Shown here in pieces: positions 40,095-48,641 of a DNA stretch of 64,000 bases. The translations under genes and the position numbers were made by a program. Position 1 is the stretch's first letter, and every line of letters begins with the position of its first letter. Under the pieces are notes generated by a model. It had not been told where the DNA came from. It worked only from the letters and a program-made list of their open reading frames with translations, and searched no databases. The stretch spans positions 1-64,000 of the forward strand of contig CAKOHR010000006.1 of assembly GCA_934085825.1 (NCBI GenBank). Direction: 5' to 3'. This DNA comes from an uncultured Bacilli bacterium (lineage in GTDB: Bacteria; Bacillota_I; Bacilli_A; RF39; UBA660).

Positions 40095-40624
40095 ATGTTT
40101 TATTTTAAATTAAAGACGATGAAATTCTTAAATATGAAATTAGTTTTGATATTGAAACGTTTAAAAAAGTTACAGGAAGAATTAGTTAGAGACTGTAGTA
40201 TAGAAAAAAGTTATAAATATACTACATATAGAATTCCTCATAAAAATAAAGATATAGAATATAAGAAATTTGATTGTCAAAAAATGAGGCAAAAGAAGAT
40301 TTTTATGGTGTTTGGGAAATTTATGAGGTTAATGTTGTAGAAATTGTAAAACCAAAGCTTTATTACTTAATTCAAAAAATAATTTGTGGAGATGTTGCAG
40401 CATTGCAAAAACTTTTTTCTAAAAAAATTACTTTAAGAGAAGAAAATCTTGATTTGAAAAATATAGATTATTATTTTGATAGGTTTCAACATATGTTTGG
40501 TGTAACTCTTGTGGATAAAATAAATATTAATTTATATAATATGGTTCAAGAATTTATTGGTAAAAATGAAGTACACGATGAAAATATTATTAATTTAGTT
40601 CTTAATAGAAGTAAAATCTGTTAA
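40095..40624 (+). pseudogene. Frameshifted gene of unknown function
   Basis: Coding-like sequence switches frame at least twice. A short start (M-F-Y-F-K, 40095) is followed in another frame by D-D-E-I-L-K-Y-E-I-S-F-D-I-E-T-F-K-K, then E-E-L-V-R-D-C-S-I-E-K to about 40290, then a shift near a run of six A gives N-E-A-K-E-D-F-Y-G-V-W to the stop at 40624. The joined product would be about 170 residues. Each piece has protein-like composition, so decay or a sequencing error is more likely than separate genes. I do not recognise the family. Confidence 0.55.
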
Positions 40625-40666
40625 TGAACTTTTTTTGTGAAATTTTAAAAAAACGTTTATTTTTAC

Positions 40667-40696
40667 TTGATTTTTCATAGATTTTAATGTTATAAT
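40667..40696 (+). promoter_or_regulatory. Promoter of the ribosomal superoperon
   Basis: TTGATT (40667-40672), 18-base spacer, TATAAT (40691-40696) with extended TG-T. Confidence 0.75.
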
Positions 40697-40702
40697 TGTA
40701 GT

Positions 40703-40828
40703 CGTATGGCTGCGTGGATGTGCGAGGTTACCGATACACTAGGATGAGTTGGTAGTAAAAAAGTGAAAACGGAGAACTTGTGCGGAGTATGTCTATACTA
40801 GATATAGGCGAAAGGAGAACATGAAAGA
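40703..40828 (+). ncRNA. Structured 5' leader of the S10 operon
   Basis: About 126 nucleotides between promoter and rpsJ are clearly more GC-rich than other gaps and contain folded elements, including a 7-bp stem (40791-40797 with 40803-40809) just before the AAAGGAG. In Bacillus this leader mediates control by a ribosomal protein; here the regulator is inferred, not shown. Confidence 0.55.
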
Positions 40829-41137
40829 ATGTCAAAAGATAAAGTTAGAATTAATTTGAAAGCATATGATCATCAATTACTTGATGTTGCTGCTGGAAAA
40901 ATTGTTGAAACTGTTAAAAGAACTGGTGGCGAAATTTCTGGACCTGTTCCACTACCAACAGAAATTGAAAAAGTTACAGTACTTAGAGCAGTTCACAAAT
41001 ATAAAGATGCAAGGGAACAATTTGAAAGAAGAACTCATAAGAGATTAATCGATATTAAAAACCCAAGCAAAGAAACTGTTGATGCATTACAACACCTAGA
41101 CATACCTAGTGGTGTTGATGTAAATATCAAATTATAA
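40829..41137 (+). CDS. rpsJ: 30S ribosomal protein S10
   Basis: S10 (102 residues, full length), a small-subunit protein that also works with NusB in antitermination. The I-R-I/L-N-L-K-A-Y-D-H start, G-P-V-P-L-P-T-E loop and H-K-R-L-I-D-I-K-N-P motif are standard. First gene of the S10-spc-alpha cluster. Confidence 0.98.
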   Translation: MSKDKVRINLKAYDHQLLDVAAGKIVETVKRTGGEISGPVPLPTEIEKVTVLRAVHKYKDAREQFERRTHKRLIDIKNPSKETVDALQHLDIPSGVDVNIKL

Positions 41138-41157
41138 GAAAAGGAAGGAAAGAAATT

Positions 41158-41925
41158 ATGAAAGGAATCTTAGGACGCAAAGTTGGAATGACTCAAGTAT
41201 TTACTAAGGAAGGTAAGTTAATTCCTGTTACAGTTATTGAAACTGAACCTAACGTAGTAATGCAAGTTAAAACTGTGGAAAAGAACGGTTATAATGCAAT
41301 TCAACTTGGTGTATTCGAAAAGAAAGAAAAACAAGCAAACAGACCAGAAATGGGAAATGCTAAAAAAGCAAATACTACTCCTAAGCGCTACTTAAAAGAA
41401 ATAAGAGATGTAGAATCAACTTATAATATTGGTGATACAATTTCTGCTTCAGTATTTAGCGTTGGAGAAGTTGTTGATGTAACAGGTACAAGTAAAGGGA
41501 AAGGTTTCCAAGGTGTTATTAAACGTCATAACCAATCTCGTGGACCAATGACTCATGGTTCTCATTATCACAGAAGACCAGGATCACTTGGTACTATGTT
41601 ACCAAAGAGAGTTTTGAAAGGTAAAAAATTAGCTGGACACATGGGTGTTGATACAGTTACTATTCAAAATCTTGAGATCATCGAAGTAAATGATGCAGAA
41701 AACTATATTTTAGTTAGCGGAAATGTTCCAGGCGCAAAAAATTCTTTAGTATTAATTAAGACTGCTGTTAAAAATAGCAGAAAGGAAGATCCAAAAGAAA
41801 TTCTTGCTTACGTAGAAGAAACTGTTGTTGATGAAGTTGTTGAAACTCCAGAAGTAACAGAAGAAGTTACTGCAAGTGAAGTAGTGGATACTAAAGAAGA
41901 GGCTAAGGAAGAAGAAAGTAAGTAA
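41158..41925 (+). CDS. rplC: 50S ribosomal protein L3 with acidic C-terminal extension
   Basis: L3 nucleates large-subunit assembly. The core (about residues 1-210) has M-K-G-I-L-G-R-K-V-G-M-T-Q-V and the G-T-S-K-G-K-G-F-Q-G-V-I-K-R-H and P-G-S-L-G motifs. The protein is 255 residues, about 45 longer than usual: the tail is rich in Glu, Val and Thr (E-E-T-V-V-D-E-V-V-E-T-P), low in complexity and probably disordered. Confidence 0.97.
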   Translation: MKGILGRKVGMTQVFTKEGKLIPVTVIETEPNVVMQVKTVEKNGYNAIQLGVFEKKEKQANRPEMGNAKKANTTPKRYLKEIRDVESTYNIGDTISASVFSVGEVVDVTGTSKGKGFQGVIKRHNQSRGPMTHGSHYHRRPGSLGTMLPKRVLKGKKLAGHMGVDTVTIQNLEIIEVNDAENYILVSGNVPGAKNSLVLIKTAVKNSRKEDPKEILAYVEETVVDEVVETPEVTEEVTASEVVDTKEEAKEEESK

Positions 41926-41948
41926 TACTTGCTTAGAAAGGAATTAAA

Positions 41949-42572
41949 ATGACAAAGATAAGTGTTAAGAACCTAAGTGGTGAAAAAGTAAAAGATTTAA
42001 CATTAAATGATAGTATCTTTAAAATTGAAGTAAATGATGATGCTTTAAAGAAAATGATTCGTTTACAATTAGATGCTACTCGTCAAGGAACAAGAAAAAC
42101 TAAAAATAGAAGTGAAGTTTCTGGTGGTGGAAGAAAACCATGGAAACAAAAAGGAACTGGTAGAGCTCGTCAAGGTAGTATAAGAGCTACTCAATGGGTT
42201 GGTGGCGGAGTACCTTTTGGAGTTGGTAACCGTGACTTTAGTTTCAAAATTAATAAGAAAGAAAGAGTACTTGCATTAAAGAGTGCTTTATCTGAAAAAG
42301 TATTAGAAAAAGCTTTAGTGGTTGTTGATAACTTCAATATGGAAAGTACTAAAACTAAAGATGCGTTAAAAATGTTAGATGCATTAAAACTTGAAGATAA
42401 AGTATTATTTGTTACAAGTGATGACGCTGCAAATCTTTATTTAGCAACAAGAAATTTACCAAATTGTTTAGTAATATATGCTGAAGAAGTAAATGTATAT
42501 GATTTAGTAAATGCCGATGTTGTTGTTATGGATGAAGTTGCAGTAAACAAATTAGAGGAGGTGCTTAAATAA
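41949..42572 (+). CDS. rplD: 50S ribosomal protein L4
   Basis: L4 (207 residues) lines the exit tunnel. Visible: R-Q-G-T-R-K-T-K-N-R, G-G-G-R-K-P-W-K-Q-K-G-T-G-R-A-R-Q-G loop and the C-terminal globular part. In enteric bacteria L4 represses this operon; whether it does so here is not known. Overlaps rplW by one base. Confidence 0.98.
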   Translation: MTKISVKNLSGEKVKDLTLNDSIFKIEVNDDALKKMIRLQLDATRQGTRKTKNRSEVSGGGRKPWKQKGTGRARQGSIRATQWVGGGVPFGVGNRDFSFKINKKERVLALKSALSEKVLEKALVVVDNFNMESTKTKDALKMLDALKLEDKVLFVTSDDAANLYLATRNLPNCLVIYAEEVNVYDLVNADVVVMDEVAVNKLEEVLK

Positions 42573-42847
42573 TGAGACATTATTCTGATATTATTATTGC
42601 ACCAGTTATTACAGAAAAATCTATGGCTGAAAGACAAAATGGTGTTTATACATTTAAAGTAGTTAAAGATGCTGACAAAACTGAAATCAAAAGAGCAGTT
42701 GAAGAAGCTTTTAAAGTTAGTGTAGTTAGTGTTAATACATTAAATACAAAATCAAAAAGAAGAAGAGTTGGAAAATATGCTGGAAGAACTAAAACTTATA
42801 AAAAAGCTATTGTTACTTTAGCAGAAGGCTCTGTAATAGAAATATAG
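42572..42847 (+). CDS. rplW: 50S ribosomal protein L23
   Basis: L23 (91 residues) lies at the tunnel exit and docks trigger factor and SRP. Typical I-I-A-P-V-I-T-E-K-S start and K-R-R-R-V-G-K-Y-A-G-R-T-K-T-Y-K-K-A loop. Confidence 0.98.
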   Translation: MRHYSDIIIAPVITEKSMAERQNGVYTFKVVKDADKTEIKRAVEEAFKVSVVSVNTLNTKSKRRRVGKYAGRTKTYKKAIVTLAEGSVIEI

Positions 42848-42863
42848 TAGGGAGGAAAAGAAT

Positions 42864-43694
42864 ATGGCTATAAAACATTATAAACCAACGACTAATGGTC
42901 GTCGTGGAATGAGTACACTAGCAAATGAAGAAATTACAACTTCTACTCCTACTAAATCACTTTTAGCTAGTAAGAGTAAAACTGGTGGAAGAAATAATCA
43001 AGGTAAAATGACAGTTCGTCACATTGGTGGTGGAGCTAAAAGAAAATACCGTGTTATTGATTATAAAAGAAATAAAGTTGGTGTTACTGGACGCGTTGCG
43101 AGCATTGAATACGATCCAAATAGAAATGCTAACATTGCTCTAATTAATTATAGAGATGGAGAAAAAAGATATATTATTGCACCAAATGGATTAAAAGTTA
43201 ATATGATTATCGAAAATGGTGAGGCTGCTGATATCAAAGTTGGTAACGCATTACCACTTAAAAATATTCCAGTTGGTACAATGGTTCATTGTATTGAACT
43301 TCAACCAGGTAAAGGCGCTGAAATGTGTAGAAGTGCTGGAGCTGGAGCTCAAATACTAGGTAGAGAAGGCAAATATGTAATGCTTCGTTTACAATCTGGT
43401 GAAACAAGACTTGTTCTTGGAACATGTATTGCAACTATCGGTGTTGTTGGAAATGAAGATTACAAACTAGTAAACTTAGGTAAAGCTGGTAGAAAACGTC
43501 ATATGGGTGTTAGACCTACAAACCGTGGTTCTGTTATGAACCCTAACGATCACCCACATGGTGGTGGAGAAGGACGTGCTCCTATCGGACGTAAGAACCC
43601 AATGACTCCATGGGGTAAACCTGCACTTGGAGTTAAGACTCGTAAGAGTAAAAAGAAAAGCGAAAAGCTTATAGTTAGTAGAAAGGCTAAATAA
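42864..43694 (+). CDS. rplB: 50S ribosomal protein L2
   Basis: L2 (276 residues), close to the peptidyl-transferase centre. It keeps the conserved H-I-G-G-G-A-K-R-K-Y-R, R-S-A-G-A-G-A-Q and M-N-P-N-D-H-P-H-G-G-G-E-G motifs, the last containing the functional histidine. Confidence 0.99.
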   Translation: MAIKHYKPTTNGRRGMSTLANEEITTSTPTKSLLASKSKTGGRNNQGKMTVRHIGGGAKRKYRVIDYKRNKVGVTGRVASIEYDPNRNANIALINYRDGEKRYIIAPNGLKVNMIIENGEAADIKVGNALPLKNIPVGTMVHCIELQPGKGAEMCRSAGAGAQILGREGKYVMLRLQSGETRLVLGTCIATIGVVGNEDYKLVNLGKAGRKRHMGVRPTNRGSVMNPNDHPHGGGEGRAPIGRKNPMTPWGKPALGVKTRKSKKKSEKLIVSRKAK

Positions 43695-43705
43695 TAGGAG
43701 GAAAA

Positions 43706-43969
43706 ATGGCAAGAAGTTTAAAAAAAGGACCTTATGTTGAAGAATCACTTATGAAAAAGGTTCAAGAAATGAATAAAAGTAATAAAAAGACAGTTATTAA
43801 GACTTGGTCAAGAAGATCTACTATTTTTCCTGACTTTGTTGGTCATACTATAGCTGTTCATAATGGAAAAGATTTTATTCCAGTTTATATAACTGAAGAC
43901 ATGGTTGGACATAAATTAGGAGAATTTTCACAAACTCGTAAATTTACAGGCCATGCAGGTAATAAGTAG
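43706..43969 (+). CDS. rpsS: 30S ribosomal protein S19
   Basis: S19 (87 residues) of the 30S head. M-A-R-S-L-K-K-G-P-Y start and T-W-S-R-R-S-T-I-F-P-D-F-V-G-H-T signature; also K-L-G-E-F-S-x-T-R. Confidence 0.98.
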   Translation: MARSLKKGPYVEESLMKKVQEMNKSNKKTVIKTWSRRSTIFPDFVGHTIAVHNGKDFIPVYITEDMVGHKLGEFSQTRKFTGHAGNK

Positions 43970-43977
43970 GAGGTAAC

Positions 43978-44325
43978 ATGGAAGCATACGCAATTCATAA
44001 AAATGCTTTAATTAAGCCTAGACTTGCTAGAATGACAATGGACTTAATTAGAGGAAAAGATGTTGAAACTGCTAGGGGAATATTAGAAAATACTAATACT
44101 AAAGCTAGTAGATTAATTCTTAAAGTTTTAAATTCAGCTGTTGCAAATGCTGTTAACAATAATGGTGCAAATGAATCTGAACTAAGAATTAGTGAGTGTT
44201 ACATTAATCCAGGACCTGTTTATAAAAGAATTAAATTTGCAAGTCGTGGAAATGTAGATCGCCATGATAAGAGAAGTAGTCATATTACTGTTAAAGTAAC
44301 TGATGAAGCGAAGGGAGTTAAGTAA
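43978..44325 (+). CDS. rplV: 50S ribosomal protein L22
   Basis: L22 (115 residues), whose beta hairpin reaches into the exit tunnel. The I-R-G-K-D-V-E-T-A motif, C-Y-I-N-P-G-P hairpin and H-I-T-V-K-V end are typical; AGGAGG precedes the ATG. Confidence 0.98.
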   Translation: MEAYAIHKNALIKPRLARMTMDLIRGKDVETARGILENTNTKASRLILKVLNSAVANAVNNNGANESELRISECYINPGPVYKRIKFASRGNVDRHDKRSSHITVKVTDEAKGVK

Positions 44326-44327
44326 TA

Positions 44328-45005
44328 ATGGGACAAAAAGTAAATCCTATAGGATACAGACTTGGTGTTAATAAAACTTGGCAAAGTAAATGGTATTCTA
44401 AAGATAATTATCAAGAATATTTAATAAATGATATTAAAATTAGAGAATATTTAGAAAAGAATCTTAAAGAAGCCGCTATTGCAAGTGTTATTGTAGAAAG
44501 AAAAAACAATAAGTGTGAAGTTAGTATCTATACTGCTAAACCTGGTGTTATCATCGGACGTGGTGGCGAAGATATAGAAAAATTAAGAAAGAAATTATCT
44601 AAATTAGTTAATGAAGAAGTATTTGTTAATATAGTTGAAGAAAAAAATCCAGATTTAAATGCTTCATTAGTTGCTCAAAATATAGCTAATCAAATAGCTG
44701 CTAGAGCACCATTTAGATCAGCTCAAAAAAGAGCTATTAGAAATGTAATGAAAGCTGGAGCTAAAGGATGTAAAACTGCTGTATCAGGAAGACTTGGTGG
44801 AGCAGAAATGGCTAGAACTGAAGGTTACACTGAAGGTACTGTGCCACTACATACTATCAGAGCTGATGTCGATTATGCTATAGCTGAAGCTGATACAACT
44901 TATGGTAAAATCGGAGTTAAAGTTTGGATTTATAAAAATGAAATACTTCCTGCTAAAAAGACTTTGAAGGGAGCTGATAAAAATGTTGATGCCAAAAAGA
45001 ACTAA
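44328..45005 (+). CDS. rpsC: 30S ribosomal protein S3
   Basis: S3 (225 residues), an RNA-binding protein at the mRNA entry. Contains the KH-domain G-V-I-I-G-R-G-G-E-D-I and the V-S-G-R-L-G-G-A-E-M-A-R-T-E-x-Y motif. Overlaps rplP by 23 bases. Confidence 0.98.
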   Translation: MGQKVNPIGYRLGVNKTWQSKWYSKDNYQEYLINDIKIREYLEKNLKEAAIASVIVERKNNKCEVSIYTAKPGVIIGRGGEDIEKLRKKLSKLVNEEVFVNIVEEKNPDLNASLVAQNIANQIAARAPFRSAQKRAIRNVMKAGAKGCKTAVSGRLGGAEMARTEGYTEGTVPLHTIRADVDYAIAEADTTYGKIGVKVWIYKNEILPAKKTLKGADKNVDAKKN

Positions 45006-45420
45006 ATATCGTAAAAGTCATAGAGTAAGCTATGATGGAAAAGCTAAAGGTAATACAGAATTACACTTTGGTGAATACGGTTTACAAGCTGTTGAAGGCG
45101 GATGGATTTCAGCTCGTCAAATTGAAGCAGCTCGTATTGCAATGACACGTTATATGAAACGTGGTGGAAAAGTATTTATTAACATATTCCCACATATGCC
45201 TAGAACTAAAAAACCTCTAGAAACTAGACAAGGTAAAGGTAAAGGTTCAGTAGATGAATGGGTAGCAGTTGTTAAAAATGGAAAAATTATGTTTGAAATT
45301 ACAGGTGTTGAAGAAGCTGTTGCGCGTGAAGCTTTAAGACTTGCTTCTCACAAATTATCTGTAAAATCAAAATTTGTAAAAAAAGAAACAGTGAAGGATG
45401 GTGATTCTCTTGGAAATTAA
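44983..45420 (+). CDS. rplP: 50S ribosomal protein L16
   Basis: L16 (145 residues), needed for the A-site and late assembly. The start M-L-M-P-K-R-T-K-Y-R-K matches the usual family start, and the AAGGGAG site fits ATG 44983 rather than ATG 44989. G-K-G-K-G-x-V-x-x-W motif present. Overlaps rpmC by about 11 bases. Confidence 0.98.
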   Translation: MLMPKRTKYRKSHRVSYDGKAKGNTELHFGEYGLQAVEGGWISARQIEAARIAMTRYMKRGGKVFINIFPHMPRTKKPLETRQGKGKGSVDEWVAVVKNGKIMFEITGVEEAVAREALRLASHKLSVKSKFVKKETVKDGDSLGN

Positions 45421-45613
45421 GGAACTTAGAAAATTGTCTACAGAAGATTTAGCTAAAAAAATCAAAGATACAAAGGAAGAATTATTTACAAAGAGAATGC
45501 AACATGCAAATGGTACACTTGAAAAACCAGTTGAACTTAAAATGTTAAGAAGAGATGTTGCAAGAATGAAAACTATTCTTAAAGAAAGAGAAATTGATGG
45601 AGGTAATAAATAA
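45410..45613 (+). CDS. rpmC: 50S ribosomal protein L29
   Basis: L29 (67 residues from this start) at the tunnel exit: K-E-L-R-K-L-S-x-E-D-L and L-R-R-D-V-A-R-M-K-T-I. TTG 45410 is chosen because GGTGAT lies just before it and M-E-I-K-E-L-R matches the family; ATG 45398 lacks a properly spaced site. Confidence 0.95.
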   Translation: MEIKELRKLSTEDLAKKIKDTKEELFTKRMQHANGTLEKPVELKMLRRDVARMKTILKEREIDGGNK

Positions 45614-45870
45614 TGACAGAAAAGAAACAAGAATTAATTGGTAAAGTTGTTAGTGCATCTAATAACAAAACAATAACTGTTAATGTTGAAACATCAAAAA
45701 GACATCCTTTGTATAAGAAAAATGTTAAATATTCAAAGAAATATGCTGCTCATGATGAAAATAATGAAGCAAAAGTAGGAGATACAGTAAAGATTAGAAT
45801 GACTAGACCATTATCTAAAACTAAAAGATATGAATTAGTAGAAGTTTTAACTAAAGCTGTTATCCTTTAG
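45613..45870 (+). CDS. rpsQ: 30S ribosomal protein S17
   Basis: S17 (85 residues), a primary rRNA binder. G-K-V-V-S-x-x-x-x-K-T-I-T-V and the S-K-K-Y-A-A-H-D-E-N motif are present. Its ATG shares a base with the rpmC stop. Confidence 0.98.
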   Translation: MTEKKQELIGKVVSASNNKTITVNVETSKRHPLYKKNVKYSKKYAAHDENNEAKVGDTVKIRMTRPLSKTKRYELVEVLTKAVIL

Positions 45871-45881
45871 GAGGTATTATT

Positions 45882-46250
45882 ATGGTAATGCAAGAAAGTA
45901 GACTTAAAGTTGCCGATAACTCAGGAGCTAGAGAACTATTAGTTATTAGAGTTCTTGGAGGTTCTAAAGTTAAATATGGTAATATCGGGGATGTTGTTGT
46001 TGGAACAGTTAAAAAAGCTATTCCTAACAGTCCAGTAAAAAAAGGTAAAGTTGTTAAAGCCGTAATCGTTAGAAGCGTTGAAGGCGTTAGAAGAAATGAT
46101 GGTTCTTATATCAAATTTGATGATAATGCATGTGTACTTATTAAAGATGATAAATCACCAATTGGTACTCGTGTTTTAGGACCTGTTGCTAGAGAGTTAA
46201 GAGAAAAAGATTATATGAAGATTGTTTCTCTTGCTTCAGAAGTGTTATAG
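45882..46250 (+). CDS. rplN: 50S ribosomal protein L14
   Basis: L14 (122 residues) at the subunit interface. Q-E-S-R-L-K-V-A-D-N-S-G-A-R and the C-terminal G-T-R-V-x-G-P-V-A-R-E-L-R motif are standard; an AGGAGG lies upstream. Confidence 0.98.
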   Translation: MVMQESRLKVADNSGARELLVIRVLGGSKVKYGNIGDVVVGTVKKAIPNSPVKKGKVVKAVIVRSVEGVRRNDGSYIKFDDNACVLIKDDKSPIGTRVLGPVARELREKDYMKIVSLASEVL

Positions 46251-46258
46251 GAGGCAAA

Positions 46259-46564
46259 ATGAAAGTAAAAGTTGGAGATACTGTTAAAATAATTGCTGGT
46301 GCCGATAAAGGTAAAACTGGCAAAGTTATTAAAACATTAAAAACTGAATCTAGAGTAATTGTAGAAGGTGTACATATTGTTAAAAAACATAGTAAACCTA
46401 CAAGTATGAATGATAAAGGTGGAATATTTGAAATTGAAGCTCCTATACATGTTTCTAATGTAAAGGTAATTGATGAAAAAGAAGCTAAAGCTTCTAAAAA
46501 AAGCGAAAAAGTAGAAGAAAAGGCTGAAAAAAAAGCCAAGACTTCTAAGAAAGTGAGTAAGTAA
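46259..46564 (+). CDS. rplX: 50S ribosomal protein L24 with lysine-rich tail
   Basis: L24 (101 residues), an assembly initiator. The KOW motif is K-V-G-D-T-V-K-I-I-A-G-A-D-K-G-K-T-G. The C-terminus has a low-complexity Lys/Glu/Ala extension of about 25 residues. Confidence 0.97.
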   Translation: MKVKVGDTVKIIAGADKGKTGKVIKTLKTESRVIVEGVHIVKKHSKPTSMNDKGGIFEIEAPIHVSNVKVIDEKEAKASKKSEKVEEKAEKKAKTSKKVSK

Positions 46565-46566
46565 TT

Positions 46567-47106
46567 ATGAGTAATTTTAGAAAATTATATGATGAAAAAA
46601 TTGTTCCAGAATTAATGAAAGAACATAATTATACTACTGTTATGGCTGTTCCAAAACTTGAAAAAATTGTTATTAATATGGGTGTTGGAGAAGGAAGTAA
46701 AGACGAAAAATACATTACTGCAGCTGTAAAAGATCTAGAAGCTATTAGTGGTCAAAAACCTATTGTAACAAAAGCTCGTAAATCAATTGCTGGTTTCAAA
46801 TTAAGAGAAGGTCAACCTGTTGGTGTTAAAGTAACACTTAGAGGTGAAAATATGTATAACTTCTTTGAAAAATTAGTAAGAATTGGACTTCCTCGTGTTA
46901 GAGATTTCCGTGGAGTTTCAGGACATGCTTTTGATGGAAAAGGAAATTATACAATTGGTATTAAAGAACAATTAATATTCCCAGAAATTGAATATGATGA
47001 AGTGTTGAAAGTACGTGGTATGGATATTATATTCGTTACCACTGCAAAGAGCAATGAAGAAGCTAAAAGTTTATTAAAAGGCTTTGGAATGCCTTTCAAG
47101 AATTAA
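46567..47106 (+). CDS. rplE: 50S ribosomal protein L5
   Basis: L5 (179 residues), binds 5S rRNA. K-I-V-I-N-M-G-V-G-E, T-x-A-R-K-S-I-A-G-F-K-L-R-E-G and F-R-G-V-S signatures are present. Confidence 0.98.
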   Translation: MSNFRKLYDEKIVPELMKEHNYTTVMAVPKLEKIVINMGVGEGSKDEKYITAAVKDLEAISGQKPIVTKARKSIAGFKLREGQPVGVKVTLRGENMYNFFEKLVRIGLPRVRDFRGVSGHAFDGKGNYTIGIKEQLIFPEIEYDEVLKVRGMDIIFVTTAKSNEEAKSLLKGFGMPFKN

Positions 47107-47115
47107 GGAGGCACT

Positions 47116-47301
47116 ATGGCAAAGAAAAGTATGATTGTTAAAAATCAAAGAACACCTAAATTTTCAACTCGTGCTTACACAAGATGTAATCGTTGTGGAA
47201 GACCTCATGGAGTACTAAGAAAATATGGAATTTGCAGAATTTGTTTTAGAGAACTAGCAAATGAAGGTAAATTACCAGGTGTTAAGAAATCTAGTTGGTA
47301 G
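47116..47301 (+). CDS. rpsN: 30S ribosomal protein S14, zinc-binding short type
   Basis: S14 type Z (61 residues). The zinc ligands are two C-x2-C pairs (C-N-R-C and C-R-I-C), as in Gram-positive zinc-replete S14. Ends L-P-G-V-K-K-S-S-W. Confidence 0.98.
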   Translation: MAKKSMIVKNQRTPKFSTRAYTRCNRCGRPHGVLRKYGICRICFRELANEGKLPGVKKSSW

Positions 47302-47314
47302 AAGGAGGAAAATT

Positions 47315-47713
47315 ATGTTTGTACAAGATAAAATAGCAGATATGTTAACTCGTATTCGTAATGCTAATCAAATGAGATATGCAACTGTTGAAGTTATTGG
47401 TACTAAAATGACTTTAGGTATTGCACAAATACTTAAGGATGAAGGTTATATAGCTGATTATGTATACGAAAAGAATACAAATGGTGATAAATTAACTTTA
47501 ACACTTAAATATGGTCCTAAAAAAGAAAGAGTTATTGTTGGACTTAAAAGAATTAGTAAATCTGGTTTAAGAGTTTATGCTAAAGTGGATGAAATTCCTC
47601 GAGTTCTAAACGGACTAGGTATTGCTATAATCTCAACTTCTGAAGGTTTAATGACTGATAAAGAAGCAAGAAGTAAAGGGTTAGGAGGCGAAGTTCTTGC
47701 CTATATATGGTAA
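47315..47713 (+). CDS. rpsH: 30S ribosomal protein S8
   Basis: S8 (132 residues), binds central 16S rRNA. D-x-I-A-D-M-L-T-R-I-R-N-A and G-x-G-I-A-I-I-S-T-S signatures. ATG 47315 follows AAGGAGG; the ORF extends upstream into rpsN without support. Confidence 0.98.
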   Translation: MFVQDKIADMLTRIRNANQMRYATVEVIGTKMTLGIAQILKDEGYIADYVYEKNTNGDKLTLTLKYGPKKERVIVGLKRISKSGLRVYAKVDEIPRVLNGLGIAIISTSEGLMTDKEARSKGLGGEVLAYIW

Positions 47714-47723
47714 GTAGATTATT

Positions 47724-48260
47724 ATGAGTAGAATAGGTGAAAGAAAATTAAGCATTCCTGACGGCGTTACAGTTAGCGTTAATGGAAACGTAGTTGATGT
47801 TAAGGGACCTAAAGGTGAACTTACATTTGAATTTAGTAAACTTGTAAGTGTTGTAGTAGAAGATGGTGTTGTTTTAACTAAACAAATTAAACCAAGTAAA
47901 GAAGCTAATATGATGCAAGGAACTACTAATTCATTAATTAGTAATATGATAACAGGTGTTTCTAAAGGTTATGATAAAGGATTAGAAGCAGTCGGTGTTG
48001 GATATAGATTCCAAGTAAGTGGTAATAAAATTACTATTAATGCTGGTTATTCTCATCCAGTTATTATAGAAGCACCAGAAGGTTTAACAGTTACTAGTGA
48101 AAGTAATACTGAAATTACTATTCATGGTATTGATAAACAAAAAGTATCTGAATTTGCGGCAAATGTTCGTAAAGTAAGACAACCAGAACCTTATAAAGGT
48201 AAAGGTATTCGTTACAAAGGTGAACATGTTCGTCGTAAAGAAGGAAAGAAAGCGGCATAG
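47724..48260 (+). CDS. rplF: 50S ribosomal protein L6
   Basis: L6 (178 residues), near the factor-binding site. The I-P-x-G-V start, Y-x-H-P-V domain repeat and P-E-P-Y-K-G-K-G-I-R-Y signature are present. Confidence 0.98.
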   Translation: MSRIGERKLSIPDGVTVSVNGNVVDVKGPKGELTFEFSKLVSVVVEDGVVLTKQIKPSKEANMMQGTTNSLISNMITGVSKGYDKGLEAVGVGYRFQVSGNKITINAGYSHPVIIEAPEGLTVTSESNTEITIHGIDKQKVSEFAANVRKVRQPEPYKGKGIRYKGEHVRRKEGKKAA

Positions 48261-48274
48261 GGAGGAGTTAAAGT

Positions 48275-48631
48275 ATGATTAAAAAAGAAGCAAGTAATAA
48301 AGCTCGTGTAAGACGTCATGAAAGAGTACGTAAAACTATTAGTGGTACTGCAATGCGTCCTAGATTAAATGTATTTAGATCTAATAAAGGTATTTATGCT
48401 CAAGTTATAGATGATGTAACTAAGACTACCCTTGCTAGTTCTTCAAATTTAGAATTAAAAATAGCTAATGGTGGTAATATCGAAGCAGCTAAAGCTGTTG
48501 GAAAAGATATTGCTGAAAAATGTAAAAAATTAAAAATTAAAACTGTGGTATTTGACCGTGGTGGTTACCAATATCATGGTAGAGTTGAAGCTTTAGCAGA
48601 TGCTGCTAGAGAAGCTGGATTAGAGTTTTAA
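48275..48631 (+). CDS. rplR: 50S ribosomal protein L18
   Basis: L18 (118 residues), 5S rRNA binder. R-R-x-R-V-R-K-x-I-S-G-T-A-x-R-P-R-L and F-D-R-G-G-Y-x-Y-H-G-R-V motifs. Confidence 0.98.
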   Translation: MIKKEASNKARVRRHERVRKTISGTAMRPRLNVFRSNKGIYAQVIDDVTKTTLASSSNLELKIANGGNIEAAKAVGKDIAEKCKKLKIKTVVFDRGGYQYHGRVEALADAAREAGLEF

Positions 48632-48641
48632 GGAGGGTAGC

